NCBI GenBank assembly: GCA_949358305.1
Contig: OX442320.1
Coordinates: 994,501-1,058,500, forward strand
Origin: Strigamia acuminata
Lineage: Eukaryota > Arthropoda > Chilopoda > Geophilomorpha > Linotaeniidae
DNA length: 64,000 nucleotides
Direction: 5' to 3'
Positions 12,776 to 25,174 of this stretch are shown here, piece after piece (within the stretch, counting starts at the first letter, position 1; every line of letters starts with the position of its first letter). A program made the position numbers and the translations under genes. The notes below the pieces were generated by a model that searched no databases, had not been told where the DNA came from, and saw nothing but the letters and a program-made list of their open reading frames with translations.

Positions 12776-14907
12776 GTGCTAAGTCAACTGCGATGTGAAA
12801 TGAGCTCAAAATTTTTTTTTCAAAATTTATTGCTTGGATGTTGCTAAAACCTACATTGGAGCCTTCTACTAAGGTTTAAACACTATTTCTGAACATTCAG
12901 AGACATTGGTCTTGTGGTGTTTGTGCTAAGTTAACTGTGATGAGATCAAAAGTCTATTCTCGCAAATCATTGCTTGGATGTTGCTAAAACTTCTCTTGAA
13001 GTCTTCTACTAAGGTTTAAACACTATTTCTAAACATTCAGAGACATTGGTCTTGTGGTGTTTGTGCTAAGTCAACTGCGATGTGAAATGAGCTCAAAATT
13101 TGTTTTTCAAAATTTATTGCTTGGATGTTGCTAAAACTTACATTGGAGCCTTCTACTAAGGTTTAAACACTATTTCTGAATATTCAGAGACATTGGTCTT
13201 GTGGTGTTTGTGCTAAGTCAACTGTGATGAGATCAAAAGTCTATTCTCCCAAATCATTGCTTAGATGTTTCTAAAACTTACATTGGAGCCTTCTACTAAG
13301 GTTTAAACACTATTTCTGAACATTCAGAGACATTGGTCTTGTGGTGTTTGTGCTAAGTCAACTGTGATGAGATCAAAAGTCTATTCTCCCAAATCATTGC
13401 TTGGATGTTTCTAAAACTTACATTGGAGCCTTCTACTAAGGTTTAAACACTATTTCTGAACATTCAGAGACATTGATCTTGTGGTGTTTGTGCTAAGTCA
13501 ACTGTGATGAGATCAAAAGTCTATTCTCCCAAATCATTGCTTAGATGTTTCTAAAACTTACATTGGAGCCTTCTACTAAGGTTTAAACACTATTTCTGAA
13601 CATTCAGAGACATTGGTCTTGTGGTGTTTGTGCTAAGTCAACTGTGATGAGATCAAAAGTCTATTCTCCCAAATCATTGCTTGGATGTTTCTAAAACTTA
13701 CATTGGAGCCTTCTACTAAGGTTTAAACACTATTTCTGAACATTCAGAGACATTGGTCTTGTGGTGTTTGTGCTAAGTTAACTGTGATGAGATCAAAAGT
13801 CTATTCTCGCAAATCATTGCTTGGATGTTGCTAAAACTTCTCTTGAAGTCTTCTACTAAGGTTTAAACACTATTTCTAAACATTCAGAGACATTGGTCTT
13901 GTGGTGTTTGTGCTAAGTCAACTGCGATGTGAAATGAGCTCAAAATTTTTTTTTCAAAATTTATTGCTTGGATGTTGCTAAAACTTACATTGGAGCCTTC
14001 TACTAAGGTTTAAACACTATTTCTGAATATTCAGAGACATTGGTCTTGTGGTGTTTGTGCTAAGTCAACTGTGATGAGATCAAAAGTCTATTCTCCCAAA
14101 TCATTGCTTAGATGTTTCTAAAACTTACATTGGAGCCTTCTACTAAGGTTTAAACACTATTTCTGAACATTCAGAGACATTGGTCTTGTGGTGTTTGTGC
14201 TAAGTCAACTGTGATGAGATCAAAAGTCTATTCTCCCAAATCATTGCTTGGATGTTTCTAAAACTTACATTGGAGCCTTCTACTAAGGTTTAAACACTAT
14301 TTCTGAACATTCAGAGACATTGATCTTGTGGTCTTTGTGCTAAGTCAACTGCAATGTGAAATAAGCTCAAAATTTTTTTTTCAAAATTTATTGCTTGGAT
14401 GTTGCTAAAACTTACATTGTAGGCTTCTACTAAGGTTTAAACACTATTTCTGAACATTCAGAGACATTGGTCTTGTGGTGTTTGTGCTAAGTCAACTGTG
14501 ATGAGATCAAAAGTCTATTCTCCCAAATCATTGCTTGGATGTTTCTAAAACTTACATTGGAGCCTTCTACTAAGGTTTAAACACTATTTCTGAACATTCA
14601 GAGACATTGGTCTTGTGGTGTTTGTGCTAAGTCAACTATGATGAGATCAAAAGTCTATTCTCCCAAATGATTGCTTGGATGTTTCTAAAACTTACATTGG
14701 AGCCTTCTACTAAGGTTTAAACACTATTTCTGAACATTCAGAGACATTGGTCTTGTGGTGTTTGTGCTAAGTTAACTGTGATGAGATCAAAAGTCTATTC
14801 TCGCAAATCATTGCTTGGATGTTGCTAAAACTTCTCTTGAAGTCTTCTACTAAGATTTAAACACTATTTCTGAACATTCAGAGACATTGGTCTTGTGGTG
14901 TTTGTGC
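12776..14907 (+). repeat. Satellite array between solo LTRs 3 and 4
   Basis: 2132 bp of monomers, the same length as 5600-7731. It includes the same private variant TTTGTTTTTC (about 13100 versus 5920), so it is a duplicate of that stretch. Confidence 0.96.
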
Positions 14908-15869
14908 TGTTGCAACTCGCCACTGCCGTGATGCGACGAGTTGTAACGCGATGGGGAATTCTTGGCAAATTTCCCATAGGCCTATACTGAGAGGAGAAAT
15001 GAGTTGACTTGAGTTTCTGCACTGGATCTTGTGGGGAGCTGCTCCAGGGAGTTTGGGGTTAACTCTCCCTACTCACTCATGCTTTGTGTTGAAGGAAATA
15101 AAGCTTGTTGTTGAAAATTCCACATAATGTTTTTATTCTTTTTTAAAACATTAAAATGGAGGCAAAATCCAACATAACTACATCTAATTCTTCCTAACAA
15201 GAGTGTAACAACTTCATAACAACAACAATTCTATAGCAACAACAAATTCACGAGGCACCTAGTGACTAAATTCATAAATAACATAAGTTAAAGCTTACAT
15301 TGTGCCTCATAATAGAGATAAAATCAACTAAAATTAACAGAAACCATTGGAAAGAATTATAACAAATAGAAAAGGAATAAACTTAACTAAATATGCAAAT
15401 AACGCATCTAAAACAAGTCAAATACACTGTAAAAATGCATTAATTGCAATTCATTACAAAATTAACAATTCCTTCTTTTCCAATGCACCTTTAAAGCAAC
15501 TCAGATGCTTCAAACCCGTCATTCCGCCTTCACAACTGAACTGGGAACAGGACAAGACTTAGAAATAGGTAAACATAACATGAAAACATTGGAAAACAAG
15601 ACTAAAAATTCCTAAACCTTGACCTTGTCATTCTAAGAGATAAAATACCTAACAAACATTGTCTTTACTGAAAATTGGCACACAAAAAAAAAGACATGTA
15701 AAAATTCCTATTACAACAGAAAAAGATTAGATATTTGCTAAATAAATAATACAATTATAAGACCGAAATTAGTAACTCTTCTTTACATTTTCGAACACAT
15801 AAAATCAAACTACTATCAAATTGACGAGCAGTTGTGGTCTCTCTTTCCTCCTTTCTGTTGCTCGAAACA
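14908..15869 (-). repeat. Solo LTR 4 of the BEL-TK element (962 bp)
   Basis: It is flanked by GTGC. It shares its variants with solo LTR 2, from which it lies exactly 7176 bp away. Confidence 0.93.
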
Positions 15870-18800
15870 GTGCTAAGTCAACTGCGATGTGAAATGAGCT
15901 CAAAATTTTTTTTTCAAAATGTATTGCTTGGATGTTGCTAAAACCTACATTGGAGCCTTCTACTAAGGTTTAAACACTATTTCTGAACATTCAGAGACAT
16001 TGGTCTTGTGGTGTTTGTGCTAAGTTAACTGTGATGAGATCAAAAGTCTATTCTCGCAAATCATTGCTTGGATGTTGCTAAAACTTCTCTTGAAGTCTTC
16101 TACTAAGGTTTAAACACTATTTCTAAACATTCAGAGACATTGGTCTTGTGGTGTTTGTGCTAAGTCAACTGCGATGTGAAATGAGCTCAAAATTTTTTTT
16201 TCAAAATTTATTGCTTGGATGTTGCTAAAACTTACATTGGAGCCTTCTACTAAGGTTTAAACACTATTTCTAAATATTCAGAGACATTGGTCTTGTGGTG
16301 TTTGTGCTAAGTCAACTGTGATGAGATCAAAAGTCTATTCTCCCAAATCATTGCTTAGATGTTTCTAAAACTTACATTGGAGCCTTCTACTAAGGTTTAA
16401 ACACTATTTCTGAACATTCAGAGACATTGGTCTTGTGGTGTTTGTGCTAAGTCAACTGTGATGAGATCAAAAGTCTATTCTCCCAAATCATTGCTTGGAT
16501 GTTTCTAAAACTTACATTGGAGCCTTCTACTAAGGTTTAAACACTATTTCTGAACATTCAGAGACATTGATCTTGTGGTGTTTGTGCTAAGTCAACTGTG
16601 ATGAGATCAAAAGTCTATTCTCCCAAATCATTGCTTAGATGTTTCTAAAACTTACATTGGAGCCTTCTACTAAGGTTTAAACACTATTTCTGAACATTCA
16701 GAGACATTGGTCTTGTGGTGTTTGTGCTAAGTCAACTGTGATGAGATCAAAAGTCTATTCTCCCAAATCATTGCTTGGATGTTTCTAAAACTTACATTGG
16801 AGCCTTCTACTAAGGTTTAAACACTATTTCTGAACATTCAGAGACATTGGTCTTGTGGTGTTTGTGCTAAGTTAACTGTGATGAGATCAAAAGTCTATTC
16901 TCGCAAATCATTGCTTGGATGTTGCTAAAACTTCTCTTGAAGTCTTCTACTAAGGTTTAAACACTATTTCTAAACATTCAGAGACATTACTCTTGTGGTG
17001 TTTGTGCTAAGTTAACTGTGATGAGATCAAAAGTCTATTCTCGCAAATCATTGCTTGGATGTTGCTAAAACTTCTCTTGAAGTCTTCTACTAAGGTTTAA
17101 ACACTATTTCTAAACATTCAGAGACATTGGTCTTGTGGTGTTTGTGCTAAGTCAACTGCGATGTGAAATGAGCTCAAAATTTTTTTTTCAAAATTTATTG
17201 CTTGGATGTTGCTAAAACTTACATTGGAGCCTTCTACTAAGGTTTAAACACTATTTCTGAATATTCAGAGACATTGGTCTTGTGGTGTTTGTGCTAAGTC
17301 AACTGTGATGAGATCAAAAGTCTATTCTCCCAAATCATTGCTTAGATGTTTCTAAAACTTACATTGGAGCCTTCTACTAAGGTTTAAACACTATTTCTGA
17401 ACATTCAGAGACATTGGTCTTGTGGTGTTTGTGCTAAGTCAACTGTGATGAGATCAAAAGTCTATTCTCCCAAATCATTGCTTGGATGTTTCTAAAACTT
17501 ACATTGGAGCCTTCTACTAAGGTTTAAACACTATTTCTGAACATTCAGAGACATTGATCTTGTGGTCTTTGTGCTAAGTCAACTGCAATGTGAAATAAGC
17601 TCAAAATTTTTTTTTCAAAATTTATTGCTTGGATGTTGCTAAAACTTACATTGTAGGCTTCTACTAAGGTTTAAACACTATTTCTGAACATTCAGAGACA
17701 TTGGTCTTGTGGTGTTTGTGCTAAGTCAACTGTGATGAGATCAAAAGTCTATTCTCCCAAATCATTGCTTGGATGTTTCTAAAACTTCTCTTGAAGTCTT
17801 CTACTAAGGTTTAAACACTATTTCTAAACATTCAGAGACATTACTCTTGTGGTGTTTGTGCTAAGTTAACTGTGATGAGATCAAAAGTCTATTCTCGCAA
17901 ATCATTGCTTGGATGTTGCTAAAACTTCTCTTGAAGTCTTCTACTAAGGTTTAAACACTATTTCTAAACATTCAGAGACATTGGTCTTGTGGTGTTTGTG
18001 CTAAGTCAACTGCGATGTGAAATGAGCTCAAAATTTTTTTTTCAAAATTTATTGCTTGGATGTTGCTAAAACTTACATTGGAGCCTTCTACTAAGGTTTA
18101 AACACTATTTCTGAATATTCAGAGACATTGGTCTTGTGGTGTTTGTGCTAAGTCAACTGTGATGAGATCAAAAGTCTATTCTCCCAAATCATTGCTTAGA
18201 TGTTTCTAAAACTTACATTGGAGCCTTCTACTAAGGTTTAAACACTATTTCTGAACATTCAGAGACATTGGTCTTGTGGTGTTTGTGCTAAGTCAACTGT
18301 GATGAGATCAAAAGTCTATTCTCCCAAATCATTGCTTGGATGTTTCTAAAACTTACATTGGAGCCTTCTACTAAGGTTTAAACACTATTTCTGAACATTC
18401 AGAGACATTGATCTTGTGGTCTTTGTGCTAAGTCAACTGCAATGTGAAATAAGCTCAAAATTTTTTTTTCAAAATTTATTGCTTGGATGTTGCTAAAACT
18501 TACATTGTAGGCTTCTACTAAGGTTTAAACACTATTTCTGAACATTCAGAGACATTGGTCTTGTGGTGTTTGTGCTAAGTCAACTGTGATGAGATCAAAA
18601 GTCTATTCTCCCAAATCATTGCTTGGATGTTTCTAAAACTTACATTGGAGCCTTCTACTAAGGTTTAAACACTATTTCTGAACATTCAGAGACATTGGTC
18701 TTGTGGTGTTTGTGCTAAGTCAACTGTGATCAGATCAAAAGTCTATTCTCTCAAATCATTGCTTGGATGTTTCTAAAACTTACATTGGAGCCTTCTACTA

Positions 18801-19120
18801 AAGTTTAAACACTATTTCTGAACATTCAGAGACATTGATCTTGTGGTCTTTGTGCTAAGTCAACTGCAATGTGAAATAAGCTCAAAATTTTTTTCTTCAA
18901 AATTTATTGCTTGGATGTTGCTAAAACTTACATTGAAGGCTTCTACTAAGGTTTAAACACTATTTCTGAACATTCAGAGACATTGGACTTGTGGTGTTTG
19001 TGCTAAGTCAACCGTGATGAGATCAAAAGTCTATTCTCCCAAATCATTGCTTGGATGTTTCTAAAACTTACATTGGAGCCTTCTACTAAGGTTTAAACAC
19101 TATTTCTGAACATTCAGAGA
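15870..19120 (+). repeat. Satellite array before element A
   Basis: These are monomers of the same family. From about 17100 the array repeats segments seen near 6700-7400 and 9780, which shows several overlapping rounds of duplication. It ends in mid-monomer at GAGA (19117-19120), the target site of element A. Confidence 0.96.
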
Positions 19121-20688
19121 TGTTGCAAGACAGCGTGGAAGAATTGTTGTGCTGAGATTGTGTCAATAAATATTACTAATTGCTTTTATTTGTTTAATTT
19201 TCCTTTAGTGTTTTATTTTTCATAATTAATTGATATTTTTCACTTTACAGGAATTTTGACTTATTAAAATGTTTTTCACTGATTTTTATTGTCACTTTTC
19301 AATTTAATGTAGTGTTAATACTTTGCTATTATTTTATTCGTGTCTTTTTGAGTGCATTTATGAACCTTTCTATTAATTTTCCATGATTTTGTGTTTATTG
19401 CGTGCAGTTCTAATGTTTTCTTCGTTTTCTGGCATACATTTGCGATGCTCGATACGTCATTTTTCGGTTCCTAGCGGACTTTTGCTTCCGTCTTCTAACC
19501 TTTCGTTTAGTGCTTTAAAACTCATTTGGAGTTTGTTTTATTATTGTTTCAGACTAATTCGGGTCTGATCTTTCTTTCTGGATGCATTAGAACTGCCCAA
19601 AATGCTTCGATCGGTTGTTTCAAACGTTCGTTGTCGGCTGCCGTAAAAGCGTAGCCGAGAATGTTCGGTTCGATCAACATTTTCGTATTATTTAAACTTG
19701 TGTGTATTAATTCAGTATTTTGTAATGGGAATTATTAATTACTCTTGTAATTTAATCACTACTTTATTCGTTATTTACATTAAGTGCCTTTTATTCCAAT
19801 TTCAAATTGTTTTGACGCTTTTGCAATGTTCGCCGGACGCCATGTTTGATCCAACACCTTTGTTTTGTTCGCCGATCGCCATGTTTGTCCCAAGCGACGA
19901 TTACACAATGTAACCGTTATTTTTGTATTTTATATTCTTATAATCTGCATTTACTATTTCATTTCGAAGTGTTTTCACCTGTATTCTTTGCTAATTTTGC
20001 ATTTTTATTCCGTTCGGAATTCAAATGTTTTGATTGCATCATTTTGCTTGACGCTGATTGGCTGTCTCGATCGTCTGCTTGACGATCATTGTTTTCGTTC
20101 CGTTTGCACTGTTATACTCTTCTGATCTTATTGTTGTGATTAGATATTTTATTCCTGGTATTCTTGTGGTCATTTTAGTGTATCACAATCTTTATTTCGT
20201 GCAGTTTTTATGTAAATACAACTTTGCTGTGATTTCGTTTCCTCCGTTGCTATGACAACGGAGTTTCTTGTGTATCTGTATTTCGCCGCTATCGGCTTGG
20301 CGCGTGCCGTAATTGGGTACTGCGCATGTGCGGTTCCTCAGGAACCAATGTAATCAGTGTATTTTATTCAGTTCTCAACCAACTTTTTAATAAACAAGTT
20401 GTTTTTTGTTAACTCCCGTGTTTTCTATTTTCAACCTTAGTTTTCAATGTGTTGTGAGTAGTTAAGCCTTTCCCTGGATTAGCCATTGATTCAGCACTCC
20501 ATTGGATATTAATCATCGGTGTTCCCATCAATGCTCCATGCATTCATCAATAGTTTTCAGTGCGGATTTGTGTTCTCAGCGCGGTTTTCGTACGAATTTA
20601 ACAATACGATCACTTGAGTTTTTAGAGGCGGGAAATTCAAATAGCCCCAACCCCATTCCTAGCTGTTTGGTGTTGACAGACCGCAACA
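19121..20688 (+). repeat. 5' LTR of element A (1568 bp)
   Basis: It begins TGTTGCAAGACAGC and ends ACCGCAACA. It is T-rich on the sense strand. A two-copy 39-bp repeat (starts at 19827 and 19866) carries CGCCATGTTTG each time. It differs from the 3' LTR by one extra T near 19388 and one base (AAAAGCG versus ATAAGCG near 19646). Small frames inside the LTR are not credible genes. Confidence 0.94.
20368..20394 (+). promoter_or_regulatory. Candidate initiator (TCAGTT) and AATAAA in the element A LTR
   Basis: TCAGTT at 20368-20373 fits the arthropod initiator. AATAAA at 20389-20394 is a candidate polyadenylation signal 21 bases downstream, which would give a very short R region. No TATA box is obvious upstream, so transcription would have to be TATA-less. 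The same pair occurs in the 3' LTR. Confidence 0.4.
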
Positions 20689-20703
20689 TCGAATACGTTC
20701 TTT

Positions 20704-20722
20704 TGGTGCACGTGACCAGGAT
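20704..20722 (+). other. Primer binding site of element A, tRNA-His-like
   Basis: TGGTGCACGTGACCAGGAT matches the complement of a tRNA-His 3' end (TGGTGCCGTGACCAGGAT, as in element C) with one inserted base. It starts 15 bases after the LTR end, a longer gap than in element C. Confidence 0.65.
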
Positions 20723-21598
20723 ATCGTCTGCTTTTCGTGAGTGTTTCCGTTACGTCAGTGATACGTTAGCTTGTTCATCTGGTTCGAGCAGCGGAATTTA
20801 CGTTCGTGTGTCGTCGTCAGCAAAGCGTGTCGTCGTTCAATGTGACTACAGTCGCAACGGTGACATTTTGTGCGTCGATTACGAACATTTGAGTGCCAGC
20901 AACGATTTCCTATGGTCGCCATCTTGGATTTGGATAACACAACGCGCTGTGCTGAGAAGTCGATTCGCCCCTGGATTTATTGCTTTTCTTGTGTTTTATC
21001 ATTCAGTGCATTTATTTTGGAGGTTTTGTTTGCATGAGGGTATTGTTTTGGGTATTCTTTTTGGTGTTATTGCTGTTTCATATGCTAATCTTAAGGGAAA
21101 TTTAGTAAAAGTGTATTTTATTGCAAATCGTTTTAGTTTTTTCTTTAATTTTATGCATGCATCTCCATATAACTGGCTTAACCAGGGGAGATTTAGATTT
21201 TTTGAAGATAGTTACTGGTCAGTCTCTCATTGCAAGGGCTGTCAGTTATTAACGTTAAAATTTGATAGTGGTTTTCGTGCAAAATTCGTTCCAAACGAAT
21301 CGCCGAAAATATTTCAAACTTGTGTAGGACTTTTTGAGTCACGTTTTTCATACGTGGTCAAGGTCGCTCGTGTGTTTTAGCATCCCTGATTGTTAAAACA
21401 CTCGATATTCTTGTGCATTTTTCATTTGATTTTTTGTCATTTGGGCAATTAAACGTTGAAAAAATTCTGTGTATTTTTGGGGGATAAAATAACAAATTTT
21501 ATTCTTTTAAAAATTGAAAGCGAAGTGTTTTTTGTCAAACGAGATTTTATCTTCCTTTTCGCAATTTGCAGCCGTGAATTTGTGAGAGGAGAGAAAAC
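20723..21598 (+). other. Leader of element A, no recognised gene
   Basis: This is the untranslated leader between primer site and gag. A frame without stops (20502-21380, opening at a TTG inside the LTR) crosses the primer site and most of this leader. It resembles no family I know and is probably accidental. GCCATCTTGGA at 20918-20928 is a good YY1/Pho-type motif. Confidence 0.7.
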
Positions 21599-24236
21599 AT
21601 GACAGATCCTTCCGTGCAAAACATGATCACTCCAGAACAACTCGAGATTCTGGAGACAAAATGGGAAGCGCTACTCACTTCACTCTCCGCTTTGCTGACT
21701 GTATCGGAGCAGACCAGCGACCCGGGAGAGTTGGAGGCGCTGCTATCTACAGCAAATATTCGAGAGACACGTGCTGTCAATGAACTCAATGATCTTCAAA
21801 TACATTCTGAACATGGATTTTATCTTGAAGCCATTGAAAAACTCGAGGCAGTTCAAACAAGAGTGGATCTTCTCCGCGGACGTTGGGAAGTATCGAAACG
21901 GTCCCTTCCTACACTGGGAGGACGACTAAATATGTCAACTGCATCTGGCGGTCATACGACAATGAATGCTTCTTTCCGAAAAATCCAGAAGTTGCCAAAA
22001 TTGGAGTCTGTGAAGTTCGATGGGGACATTTTGAAGTACAAGACCTTCAAAAGTAACTTCGAAACTTCAGTACATAAGGACCCAGACTTAAGCGATGTGG
22101 AAAAGCTTCAATATCTACAAACAATGTGTGTTGGCGAAGCAGCCACTTTGATTTCAACTTTTCCCTTGATCGAGGAATCATACCATTTGGCTCGTGAAGA
22201 GTTGGAGAGGAACTACGGGGATGAGGACGCACAGCAAACTGCCCTCATCAGATCAATTAGAGAAATGAAAATTGTTACGAGTGTCTATCCAACTAAAGCG
22301 TTAAGAACAAATTTAACCAAAATTTCTTCCACCGTCAGACTCCTTGAGCAGTTGAAAATACCCATACAAACTTCAGGTGCTTTTCTCATGCCGGATATTA
22401 TCAGCAAATTTCCAACTCAGATGGCTTTGCGTTTTTATCAGGTGCATGGAATTCAAAACAAAAACATTATGACACTACTTGACTTTTTCTTGAAAGAAGT
22501 AGCTATGGCGGAAAGAACTGACAATTCTTCTCATTCTGAAAAAGTGAAGAAGGAGAAAACTGAAGTCGAAAAAGGCAAGCAAAAGGGTTCCATGACCACG
22601 TGTGCTGCGACTCAAGATTCTAAGCCGCAATCAAATGCTAAAGTGAAGTCCGGAGAGTCCAAACAAGACAACAAATCTTCCAACTCGAAGACCATCAAGT
22701 GTATTTTTTGTGAAGAAGACCATTTGAATGGTTCATGCAAAAAGGAATTCGAAGTTAATGCGAAGATTGAAATCATCAAAAAGAATAGACTTTGCTTCAA
22801 TTGTTTTAGAACTGGCCATCGCGTCGGGGACTGTAAAGTGAAGTTTTCCTGCAAACATTGTGGCGGAAGACATCACTCCACCATTTGCAAAAAATCGGAT
22901 GTGAAGAATTCATCAAGCATTGTCGAGAAGCCCAAGGAGCCACAAGTGACAACACACGTCTCGTGCGCGATCTCCGCGACTCTTCAATTAATGATATTTA
23001 CTGCGAACCTCAAAACCAAAAATGGAGGATCCCACAACATCAGAGGAATGATAGATCCAGGCAGTCACCGATCCTTCATAACAACTGAGTTAGTAGAAAG
23101 AATCAAGTTGAAAAAGTGCGACAGCATTTCGGCCACGACACAACGCTTCAATGATTCTACTCCTGCTTCAACGGATTATGACGTTTTTAACGTTACTTTA
23201 AAAAGCAGAAATGACACACAAGAAATCAAAATGACAATGTTATCGGTCGAAAATCTACCAAGAGTGCAAGGAATTTTAAACTCCACTGTAATAGAAAAGG
23301 TGAAAGGATTAAATCTTGAGTTGGCTGAAGAATTGCCTGCCAAAACATCCCAAATTGACATTTTATTAGGAGTGGATGTTTGGTGGAAAATTCTCAAAGA
23401 CGGCAAGAGGAAAATCAACGAGGATTTGGGCCTTATAAACACTTTATTTGGCTGGGTTCTCACCGGTGCAGCTGGAAACATCGATTTATTTGATGATGAA
23501 GCCGACTTAACCACGTGTTGCAACACTTGCAACGTTGACATAAATGAGAAGTTGGACAAATTGTGGAATTTGGAGGCAATTGGAATAAATGCTGGCGAAA
23601 AAGAATCCGATTTCACAAGAGATCGCTTTGAAGCCACAACAAAACGTCTTGACGACGGAAGATATGAAGTGATGCTTCCCTTTAATGGACAAGAAACTGA
23701 CTTGGATTCCAACTGGGAACTCGCCATGAACCAATTAGCCAACACGCTTAAACGAATCGATTCTAATGAGGACTATAAAAAACGTTACGACGACTCAATG
23801 TGGCAGTACATCGAGGAAAATCACGCGGAGGAAGTCCCAAAGGAGGAACGTTTTCTCAAGAAGGGGATATATAATATACCTCACCACCCCGTCATAAAAG
23901 AGGATCGAGATACTTCTAAATTTAGAATAGTATTCAACGCGTCTTCATCCAAGAAGGGAAAACTTTCCCTCAATGACTGTTTATTTCCGGGACCTTCCCT
24001 CAACCCTGACTTAATTCTTGTTATTGTGAGATTTCGTCTTTATTGCATCCCGATAATAGCGGATATCAAGCAGGCATTCCTACAGGTTATGATCAACCCG
24101 ACTCAAAGAAACTTTCTACGCTTTCTGTGGGTGGCTCGTGATTATTTTAAGCAGCCTTATTCGTGGCAAAACCTGTGGAATAACATTATGATTCTGAGAA
24201 TGATCGTCGTGCCCTTTGGTGTTATTTCCTCACCAT
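21599..24236 (+). pseudogene. Element A Gag-Pol, 5' part: Gag, protease, start of RT (interrupted)
   Basis: The frame starts at ATG 21599 and gives 879 codons of element sequence before the element B insertion. Domains in order: an N-terminal coiled-coil-like region (about 10-100); a capsid-like DUF1759-type region from about 130 (FDGDILKYKTF); cysteine-rich knuckles at about 367-430 (CFNCFRTGHRVGDC, CKHCGGRHHSTIC); an aspartic protease of the BEL DUF1758 type with DPGSHRSF at about 486; then the RT palm (ADIKQAFLQV at about 819, ending at PFGVISSP). Gag forms the particle, protease matures it and RT copies the RNA. The last 50 codons before the stop at 24388 come from element B's LTR and are not part of the protein. 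The remainder of the gene resumes at 30319. Full-length uninterrupted copies probably exist elsewhere. Confidence 0.93.
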
Positions 24237-25149
24237 TGTTGCTAGCAACCGCGATGGATTTAATTTTAGCTGTTTTATCTTACCGAAATGATTTGTTTCT
24301 TCTCGTACGTCGTTATTCGATTGCTCCTTCTCTTGGGAGAGTGGTTGCTTGTTTAACGTTTTTTGTAGCTGCATGTTTAGTGTTTTAGCAAGGTTTCAGG
24401 TCTTAAAAAGCCTTGATTCGTGCCCAGCACGCCTTCTCGTTGTTTAGTTCTGACCGTTTCGTTGTCGTGTTTGCTGCACCACGGTGTAGGCAGGTCGGTG
24501 ATGCGTTATCGGTCACTTCCGGTTTGGGTTTTTTAGTTGTTTGGTTAGGATTCGGATATGATTTATGTTTTATATAGTTTAAGTTCTTACACTAAGCTTG
24601 TATTAGTTGTTAGTACGTCGTGCGATGCTGACATTTACTGATTTTGTTAGCATTAAGTTGAGTTTTGGCCTTGCCTCCTGCGTGAGACATCTAGTGGCAA
24701 GGAGACGAAGTCTGTATTTTTCATTAAGTGTTGTTTTACAAGTTTTTATTCGGATTCGATTGTTCACGAGATGTTTTGCTCGTGAACTATACACAGTTGC
24801 ATTGTTTAAGTCAGTTTTATGTTGACATTTTGAAGTAAAGACATCGTTTGCTTTTAATGTCTTGTTTTTGTTCTCGTTTGAGCTGGCCGCGCGCGCTATT
24901 TGATGTTCGATCGCAAATAGGCCTCGCCATGCCAGCAGTGTTTTCCCTTGAGCGTGAGCTCTTTTACAAACAGGTCAGCCACGTTCAGGCCATTAGAGTG
25001 GCCAAGTTGATGTCAGGCGCGAACGTCAAGATCACGAAACGATCCGTATCGTCGTTCGTTGATCTCGAGGACGGTTCGGGCGGGCCGCGCCGACATTTCT
25101 CCCGCCTTCCGGCGCCGTCTTTCACGGTCTTCTGGTGGCGCCAGAAACA
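24237..25149 (+). repeat. 5' LTR of element B (913 bp)
   Basis: It begins TGTTGCTAGCAACC and ends GGCGCCAGAAACA. An ATG at 24929 opens a frame that crosses the LTR end and primer site to 25486 (186 codons, arginine-rich towards its end). The same ATG occurs in the 3' LTR. It resembles no known family. Confidence 0.94.
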
Positions 25150-25152
25150 TTT

Positions 25153-25174
25153 TGATGCCGTTGATGACCAGGAT
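25153..25174 (+). other. Degenerate tRNA-His-like primer site of element B
   Basis: Three bases after the LTR, the sequence starts TGATGCCG and ends TGACCAGGAT, the two ends of a tRNA-His primer site, with about four extra bases between them. TGACCAGGAT is shared exactly with elements A and C. Confidence 0.5.

Larger units (their letters stand above)
2742..17093 (+). repeat. 7176-bp tandem duplication (copy 1 about 2742-9917, copy 2 about 9918-17093)
   Basis: LTR starts at 4638, 7732, 11814 and 14908 give spacings of 3094, 4082 and 3094, so 1 to 3 and 2 to 4 are both 7176. Paired private variants support this: LTRs 1 and 3 share alleles, LTRs 2 and 4 share others, and the surrounding monomer order matches. 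The left neighbour monomers (2602 versus 9778) differ, which places the boundary near 2742. Copies look nearly identical; 5072 is one difference. Exact ends are blurred because the monomers are themselves similar. Confidence 0.85.

Noticed and set aside
23176-23745. 189-codon minus-strand frame inside Gag-Pol of element A
   Set aside because: It is a shadow of the plus-strand coding sequence, without motifs.
24237-24388. C-terminal 50 residues of the element A Gag-Pol frame
   Set aside because: They are encoded by element B's LTR and recur at 29406-29557; they are read-through, not a domain.
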